NCBI GenBank assembly: GCA_011391185.1
Contig: JAABRB010000085.1
Coordinates: forward strand, 1-11,104
Length of the DNA: 11,104 nt
Direction of reading: 5' to 3'
Source: Betaproteobacteria bacterium
GTDB taxonomy: Bacteria; Pseudomonadota; Gammaproteobacteria; Burkholderiales; SG8-39
Below the pieces are notes generated by a model. That model saw only the letters and a list, made by a program, of their open reading frames with translations, ran no database searches and had not been told where the DNA came from. Positions 6,552 to 11,104 of the stretch are shown here, one piece after another. The first letter of the stretch is position 1. Every line of letters starts with the position of its first letter. A program made the position numbers and the translations under genes.

Positions 6552-7412
6552 CTACGACGTGCTTCCATTCGCCAACTCCGCGGCCCGAACCGTGTTGGCC
6601 ATCAGCATTGTCACGGTCATCGGACCGACGCCGCCGGGTACCGGCGTGACATGCGAGGCCTTTCCGAGCATGGTCTCGAACGCCACGTCGCCGGCCAGCT
6701 TGCCGTCCGGCAAGCGATTGATGCCGACGTCGATGACCACGGCGCCGGGCTTGATCATTTCACCGCGAATAAGATGCGGCCGGCCCACCGCCGCGATCAG
6801 CACATCCGCCCGCGCAATCTGGGCAACGAGATCCCGCGTCTTCGAGTGGCAGATGGTGACGGTGGCGCCCTTTTGCAAGAGCAGCATGGCCACCGGTTTG
6901 CCGACGATATTGCTGCGACCGACGACGACCGCTTCCCGCCCTTCGAGCGCGATATCCTCCGCCGCCAGCATGGCCATCACGCCCGCCGGCGTACAGGGCA
7001 CGAAGCGCGGCTGGCCGGTGGCGAGCAGACCCACGTTGCAGGGATGAAATCCGTCGACGTCCTTCTCGGGCGCAATCGCGCGCAGCACGTTGTCCGCGGA
7101 GATTTGCGCGGGCAGCGGCAGTTGCACCAGGATGCCGTGAATGCGCGAATCGCGATTGAAGCCGTCGATTCGCGCGAGCAATGCCGCCTCGGCAGTGTCC
7201 GCCGGCAGCTCGATGTGCTCCGAATGGAGGCCGACCTCTGCGCATGCCTTCATCTTGGTGCGCACGTAGACTTTCGACGCGGGATCCTCGCCGACCTGTA
7301 TGGCGACGAGTCCCGGCTGGCGGCCCTGGGCAGTGAGCTGCGCTGCGCGATCGCGCAGATTCGAGCGTAGACGCCGCGCGAGTGCGGCACCATCGATGAT
7401 CCGGGTTTGCAT
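6552..7412 (-). CDS. folD: Bifunctional methylenetetrahydrofolate dehydrogenase / methenyltetrahydrofolate cyclohydrolase
   Basis: A 286-residue cytoplasmic enzyme that interconverts 5,10-methylene-, 5,10-methenyl- and 10-formyl-tetrahydrofolate with NADP, supplying one-carbon units for purine, Met and formyl-Met synthesis. Signatures: [17 protein letters not shown] (41-57) with Y49 and catalytic K53, [26 protein letters not shown], the Rossmann motif [11 protein letters not shown], and [19 protein letters not shown] at the C-terminus. Length is normal (E. coli about 288). The ATG at 7412 gives MQTRIIDG, the expected N-terminus; the 56-codon upstream extension has no homology. No Shine-Dalgarno sequence precedes it (CCCCCC before the ATG). 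An extended -10 lies 26 bases upstream of the start, which would give a very short leader. It is divergent from aceE and leads the folD-prlC-DUF4124 unit. Confidence 0.97.
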   Translation of the reverse strand: MQTRIIDGAALARRLRSNLRDRAAQLTAQGRQPGLVAIQVGEDPASKVYVRTKMKACAEVGLHSEHIELPADTAEAALLARIDGFNRDSRIHGILVQLPLPAQISADNVLRAIAPEKDVDGFHPCNVGLLATGQPRFVPCTPAGVMAMLAAEDIALEGREAVVVGRSNIVGKPVAMLLLQKGATVTICHSKTRDLVAQIARADVLIAAVGRPHLIRGEMIKPGAVVIDVGINRLPDGKLAGDVAFETMLGKASHVTPVPGGVGPMTVTMLMANTVRAAELANGSTS

Positions 7413-7437
7413 GGGGGGAATGACGAAGAGGCTGCAA

Positions 7438-7446
7438 ATTCTAGCA
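7438..7446 (-). promoter_or_regulatory. Probable extended -10 promoter element for folD
   Basis: On the minus strand TGC-TAGAAT matches an extended -10 (TGn plus 5 of 6 of TATAAT). Transcription would begin near 7431, giving a leader of about 19 nt before the folD ATG. The -35 position has no good TTGACA match, as is usual with extended -10 promoters. It is a consensus match only. Confidence 0.5.
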
Positions 7447-7487
7447 CTGCACCCGCTTTGCGCTGCCGCAGACGGCACTCCGCAAAC

Positions 7488-7517
7488 TTGACCCCTCGCC
7501 GCCGCCCATCCTACAAT
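7488..7517 (+). promoter_or_regulatory. Probable sigma-70 promoter of the aceE-aceF operon
   Basis: TTGACC (7488-7493, 5 of 6 consensus) and TACAAT (7512-7517, 5 of 6) are separated by 18 bp. This is the best promoter match I found in the window, and it points into the pyruvate dehydrogenase operon. Transcription would start near 7524, leaving a leader of about 185 nt that carries the 11-bp tandem repeat. Known pyruvate dehydrogenase operons are often regulated at this position, but no PdhR-like operator is recognised. Confidence 0.6.
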
Positions 7518-7539
7518 CCGGAGGGCTGTTGCGGATGAT

Positions 7540-7579
7540 GGAAGCACGTTGGAAGCACGTTGGAAGCACGTTGGAAGCA
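7540..7579 (+). repeat. 11-bp tandem repeat, 3.6 copies, in the aceE leader
   Basis: Three perfect copies of ggaagcacgtt (7540-7550, 7551-7561, 7562-7572) are followed by a partial ggaagca (7573-7579). The array begins about 15 bases downstream of the predicted start point and 130 bases before the aceE ATG. An 11-bp period is close to one helical turn, so bound proteins would align on one DNA face. Replication slippage in a non-coding leader is the simpler explanation. The bases from 7580 to 7700 are GC-rich and show no gene. Confidence 0.8.
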
Positions 7580-7708
7580 AGCGGGGGGGCCGCGGTGGGC
7601 GCGCGGTGGCTGGGAGCCGATCCGCGTATTAAGCTAGCCCGTCCCCTTTCCCGCAGCCCGCGCAGTCCGTTCTTGTTCCGTGGTCGCGCGCCCCAGGAGG
7701 AGCCTTGC

Positions 7709-10390
7709 ATGTCTGCGCAGCCCGATTTCAACGCCGCGAACGACCCCGACATCCTGGAAACCCAGGAATGGCTCGACGCGCTCCAGGCGGTGCTCGAGCG
7801 CGAGGGACCCGAGCGCGCGCATTTCCTGCTCGAGAAGATGATCGAGCGGGCGCGCCACCACGGGGCATTCATTCCCTTTTCGGCGAACACCGCCTACCAC
7901 AACACCATCCCACCGCATCTCGAAGAGCGCTCGCCCGGCGATTCCTCGCTCGAGGAGCGTATCCGCTCGTACGTGCGCTGGAACGCGATGGTGACGGTGG
8001 CGCGCGCGAACAAGCGCGCGGGCGACCTCGGCGGGCACATTGCGACATTCGCATCGGTGGGCACGCTGTTCGGAATCGGTTTCAACCATTTCTGGCGTGC
8101 GCCGACCGCCGAGCACGGCGGCGATCTCATCTACTTCCAGGGGCACGCGGCGCCCGGAATCTACGCGCGGGCCCTGATGGAAGGGCGGTTGACCGAAGAC
8201 CAGCTGGACAACTTCCGTCGCGAAGTCGACGGCAAGGGCGTCTCGTCGTATCCGCATCCGTGGCTCATGCCCGACTTCTGGCAGTTCCCGACGGTGTCGA
8301 TGGGCCTCGGTCCGATCCAGGCGATCTATATGGCGCGTTTCCTCAAGTACCTCGAGGCCCGCGGGCTCGCGAAGACCGAGGGGCGCAAGGTCTGGGCTTT
8401 TCTCGGCGACGGCGAGATGGACGAGCCCGAGTCGCTCGGCGCGATCGGCATGGCTGCGCGCGAGAAGCTCGACAACCTGATCTTCATCGTCAACTGCAAC
8501 CTGCAGCGGCTGGACGGTCCGGTGCGCGGCAACGGCAAGATCATCCAGGAGCTCGAAGGCGACTTCCGCGGCGCGGGCTGGAACGTGATCAAGCTGCTGT
8601 GGGGTTCCTACTGGGATCCGCTGCTCGCGCGCGACAGTGAGGGCCATCTCCAGAAGGTGATGGAAGAGACGGTCGACGGTGAATATCAGAACTACAAGGC
8701 CAACGACGGCGCGTTCGTCCGCAAGCACTTCTTCGGCAAGCATCCGAAGCTGCTGGAGATGGTGTCGCGCATGACTGACGACGACATCTGGCGTCTGAAC
8801 CGTGGCGGTCACGATCCGCACAAGATCTACGCCGCCTACGCGGCGGCCACGAAGCACCAGTCCCAGCCGACCGTCATCCTGGCGAAGACCATCAAGGGCT
8901 ATGGCCTCGGGCGGCAGGGTCAGGCGAAGAACCCGACCCACCAGCTGAAGAAGCTCGACATCGAGACGATCCGCCAGTTCCGCGATCGCTTCAATGTGCC
9001 GGTTCCCGACGAGGATCTGGAGAAGCTGCCGTTCTACCTTCCGCCGAAGGACAGTCCGGAAATGCAGTACCTGCACGAACGCCGCAAGGCGCTCGGCGGC
9101 TACCTGCCGCAGCGTCGGCGCAAGGCGGACGTCGTTCCACAGGTCCCCGCGCTTTCCGCATTCGAGTCGGTCATGAAGGCGACCGAGGGGCGCGAGATTT
9201 CGACGACGATGGCCTTCGTGCGGATCCTCACGGCGCTGGTGCGCGACAAGGAGCTCGGAAAATTCGTGGTCCCGATCGTGCCCGACGAGGCACGCACGTT
9301 CGGCATGGAAGGGATGTTCCGGCAGCTCGGCATCTTCTCCCAGGAAGGCCAGAAGTACACCCCGGTCGACCGGGATCAGGTGATGTACTACCGCGAGGAC
9401 AAGGCGGGGCAGATCCTCGAAGAAGGGATCAACGAGTTGGGCGCGATGTCCTCGTGGATCGCCGCGGCCACCTCGTACAGTCATTCCAATGTTCTGATGG
9501 TGCCGTTCTACATCGTGTACTCGATGTTCGGCTTTCAGCGCACAGGAGACCTGAACTGGGCCGCGGGGGACCAGCGCGCGCGCGGCTTCCTGATCGGCGC
9601 GACAGCCGGACGCACGACACTGAACGGGGAAGGGCTGCAGCACGAGGATGGTCACAGCCACATCCTCTCGTCGATCATTCCGAACTGCGTCTCCTACGAT
9701 CCCACGTTCGCCTACGAGCTTGCCGTCATCATCCACGACGGGCTGCGGCGCATGGTGGCCGGGCAGGAGGACGTGTTCTATTACATCACGGTGATGAACG
9801 AGAACTACGAGCATCCCGGAATGCCCGCGGGAGCGGAGGCCGGCATCCTGCAGGGCATGTACCTTTTCAAGACGGGCGGGGCCGGCAAGCACCGTGTGCA
9901 GCTGCTCGGCTCAGGCACCATTCTGCGGGAGGTGATCGCCGCCGCGGAGTTGCTCGAGCGCGACTGGAGCGTCGCCGCGGATATCTGGAGCTGCCCGAGC
10001 TTTACCGAGCTCGCCCGCGAAGGTCTCGATGCCGATCGCTGGAATCTGCTGCATCCTGCCGGGATGCGACGCAAGAGTTTCGTTGAACAATGCCTGGACG
10101 GTCGCGACGGACCGGTGATCGCCGCCACCGATTACGTCAAGGCGTTCGCCGAGCAGATCCGTCCGTACATTCCGTCCGGAAGGGTCTATCGGGTGCTCGG
10201 AACCGACGGCTTCGGCCGCTCGGATACGCGCGCGAAACTGCGTCATCATTTCGAAGTGGACCGGAAGTGGGTGACGGTCGCGGCACTCAAGGCGCTCGCC
10301 GATCAGGGTGCGGTGAAGCCCGCAGTGGTTGCCGATGCGATCGCAAAGTATGGTATCGATCCGGCGAAGCCGAACCCGACAACGGTTTGA
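7709..10390 (+). CDS. aceE: Pyruvate dehydrogenase E1 component, homodimeric type
   Basis: An 893-residue cytoplasmic thiamine-diphosphate enzyme that decarboxylates pyruvate and reductively acetylates the E2 lipoyl group, the entry step to acetyl-CoA. It matches the single-chain E1p of Proteobacteria (E. coli about 887 residues). Features seen: [15 protein letters not shown] (53-67), [14 protein letters not shown] with H110, [12 protein letters not shown] with H146, the ThDP/Mg motif GDGEMDEP (233-240) leading to [18 protein letters not shown], the KNPTHQLKK inner-loop histidine region, and [20 protein letters not shown]. The start is set by an excellent AGGAGGA seven bases before ATG 7709 and by the family N-terminus; 60 upstream in-frame codons run through the repeat array and are rejected. 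The stop is seven bases before aceF, so the two are one operon. Probably driven by the promoter at 7488-7517. Confidence 0.98.
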   Translation: MSAQPDFNAANDPDILETQEWLDALQAVLEREGPERAHFLLEKMIERARHHGAFIPFSANTAYHNTIPPHLEERSPGDSSLEERIRSYVRWNAMVTVARANKRAGDLGGHIATFASVGTLFGIGFNHFWRAPTAEHGGDLIYFQGHAAPGIYARALMEGRLTEDQLDNFRREVDGKGVSSYPHPWLMPDFWQFPTVSMGLGPIQAIYMARFLKYLEARGLAKTEGRKVWAFLGDGEMDEPESLGAIGMAAREKLDNLIFIVNCNLQRLDGPVRGNGKIIQELEGDFRGAGWNVIKLLWGSYWDPLLARDSEGHLQKVMEETVDGEYQNYKANDGAFVRKHFFGKHPKLLEMVSRMTDDDIWRLNRGGHDPHKIYAAYAAATKHQSQPTVILAKTIKGYGLGRQGQAKNPTHQLKKLDIETIRQFRDRFNVPVPDEDLEKLPFYLPPKDSPEMQYLHERRKALGGYLPQRRRKADVVPQVPALSAFESVMKATEGREISTTMAFVRILTALVRDKELGKFVVPIVPDEARTFGMEGMFRQLGIFSQEGQKYTPVDRDQVMYYREDKAGQILEEGINELGAMSSWIAAATSYSHSNVLMVPFYIVYSMFGFQRTGDLNWAAGDQRARGFLIGATAGRTTLNGEGLQHEDGHSHILSSIIPNCVSYDPTFAYELAVIIHDGLRRMVAGQEDVFYYITVMNENYEHPGMPAGAEAGILQGMYLFKTGGAGKHRVQLLGSGTILREVIAAAELLERDWSVAADIWSCPSFTELAREGLDADRWNLLHPAGMRRKSFVEQCLDGRDGPVIAATDYVKAFAEQIRPYIPSGRVYRVLGTDGFGRSDTRAKLRHHFEVDRKWVTVAALKALADQGAVKPAVVADAIAKYGIDPAKPNPTTV

Positions 10391-10397
10391 GAAGAGT

Positions 10398-11104
10398 ATG
10401 GGCGCGATGAAGGAAGTACGGGTCCCCGACATCGGCGACTTCGATAGCGTCGACGTCATCGAGATCCTGGTAAAGCCCGGCGATACGGTCGCGGCGGAGC
10501 AGTCGCTGATCACGCTCGAGTCCGACAAGGCGACGATGGAGATCCCCGCTCCCGAGTCGGGCGTGGTCAAGGAGCTGCGCGTCAAGGTCGGCGACAAGGT
10601 CTCGCAGGGTGCATCGATCCTGACGCTGGAGCCCAGCGCGACGCCAGCCGAACCCCCGCCAGCGTCCGCGAAGCGTGCGTCCCCGCGTGCCGCCGCACAG
10701 CCGGAGTTGCCGCTGGCGGAAAAATCGTCGCGGGCACCTGCCGCCGCTCCCGCCGCTCCCGCCGCCGCACCGGCCTCCGCTCCGGATGCCGCGACGGGAG
10801 GTGTAGAGCAGATAGCCGTTCCCGACATCGGCGATTTCAAGGAAGTCGAGGTCATCGAGGTGCTCGTCAAGCCGGGCGATCGCATTGCGGCCGAGGCAAG
10901 CCTGATCACTGTCGAGTCGGACAAGGCCACGATGGAAATCCCGTCTCCGGCCGCCGGACTCGTGCGCGACATCAAGATCAAGGTCGGCGACAAGGTCTCC
11001 AAGGGCAGCTTGATTCTGCTGCTCGAAACCGGGGCGGCATCCTCTGTGCCGGCCCAGCCCGCCCCGGCCGCCGCACTGGCTGCATTGCCTGCTGTGGCTT
11101 CGGG
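10398..11104 (+). CDS. aceF: Pyruvate dehydrogenase E2 component (dihydrolipoamide acetyltransferase), N-terminal part
   Basis: The first 235 codons of the acetyltransferase core of the pyruvate dehydrogenase complex; the 3' end lies outside the window. Two lipoyl domains are visible, each with VPDIGDF near its start and the lipoylated lysine in [11 protein letters not shown]44 in the first (about 5-78) and K176 in the second (about 137-210). They are joined by a roughly 55-residue Ala/Pro-rich flexible linker (for example [17 protein letters not shown]), and another Ala/Pro linker starts at the right edge. The peripheral-subunit-binding and catalytic domains are not in view. The start may be ATG 10398 (GAG six bases upstream) or ATG 10407 ([12 protein letters not shown], with GAAGAG ten bases upstream); I give the longer form. 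It lies seven bases after aceE. A lipoamide dehydrogenase gene would be expected downstream. Confidence 0.96.
   Translation, partial: MGAMKEVRVPDIGDFDSVDVIEILVKPGDTVAAEQSLITLESDKATMEIPAPESGVVKELRVKVGDKVSQGASILTLEPSATPAEPPPASAKRASPRAAAQPELPLAEKSSRAPAAAPAAPAAAPASAPDAATGGVEQIAVPDIGDFKEVEVIEVLVKPGDRIAAEASLITVESDKATMEIPSPAAGLVRDIKIKVGDKVSKGSLILLLETGAASSVPAQPAPAAALAALPAVAS

Noticed and set aside
5267..6649. 460-residue plus-strand open frame over prlC
   Set aside because: Composition is typical of an antisense shadow, while the opposite strand encodes an intact M3 peptidase.
7583..7614. G-quadruplex in the aceE leader
   Set aside because: One G7 run and later G3 runs are present, but the loops are too long for a strict quadruplex pattern.
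7626..7631. Second aceE promoter at TATTAA
   Set aside because: No -35 element lies at a workable distance, whereas the 7488-7517 pair matches consensus well.
7529..7708. 60-codon upstream extension of aceE
   Set aside because: It runs through the tandem repeat array and has no homology; the strong AGGAGGA site fixes the start at 7709.
7634..9892. 752-residue minus-strand open frame over aceE
   Set aside because: It is the antisense shadow of aceE in GC-rich DNA, with no domain and no start context.

Overview
The window is GC-rich (codon third positions mostly G or C) and looks like chromosomal DNA of a betaproteobacterium. The evidence is the divergent folD / aceE-aceF arrangement, a homodimeric-type pyruvate dehydrogenase E1 (aceE) followed by an E2 with tandem lipoyl domains, a PrlC-type M3 oligopeptidase, and a DUF4124-plus-glutaredoxin periplasmic protein of the kind common in that class. 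The order within Betaproteobacteria cannot be fixed from sequence alone. I see no phage, transposase, tRNA, rRNA or CRISPR array.

Layout. (1) 1-2566 is a small Ser/Thr phosphosignalling cassette: a Hanks-type kinase on the minus strand (C-terminus off the left edge), divergent from a PP2C phosphatase and an FHA-domain protein on the plus strand. The 352-nt divergent spacer holds a perfect tandem 14-bp repeat inside a short inverted repeat. (2) 2567-4332 holds exoA (exodeoxyribonuclease III) and a secreted DUF4124/glutaredoxin-like protein, both on the minus strand. Three copies of a hairpin-rich intergenic repeat (about 90-120 bp) lie here: one between the convergent FHA and exoA genes, two head-to-tail between exoA and the glutaredoxin gene. 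(3) 4388-7412, minus strand, is folD followed 34 nt later by prlC and then, 55 nt on, by the DUF4124 gene; this looks like one transcription unit. (4) 7413-7708 is the folD/aceE divergent control region, with recognisable sigma-70-like elements on both strands and a 3.6-copy 11-bp tandem repeat in the aceE leader. (5) 7709-11104, plus strand, is the pyruvate dehydrogenase operon: complete aceE and the first 235 codons of aceF.

How the parts work together. The kinase would phosphorylate Ser/Thr on target proteins, the phosphatase would reverse it, and the FHA protein would read the phosphothreonine mark, so the three probably form one write-erase-read module whose targets are not visible here. 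The remaining genes are housekeeping: one-carbon folate metabolism, peptide turnover, abasic-site repair, envelope redox and entry of pyruvate into the TCA cycle.

I see no convincing undescribed multi-gene system. The items most worth a second look are the structured repeat family with arm changes that preserve pairing, the two short tandem repeats in divergent promoter regions, and an apparent degenerate second FHA domain.
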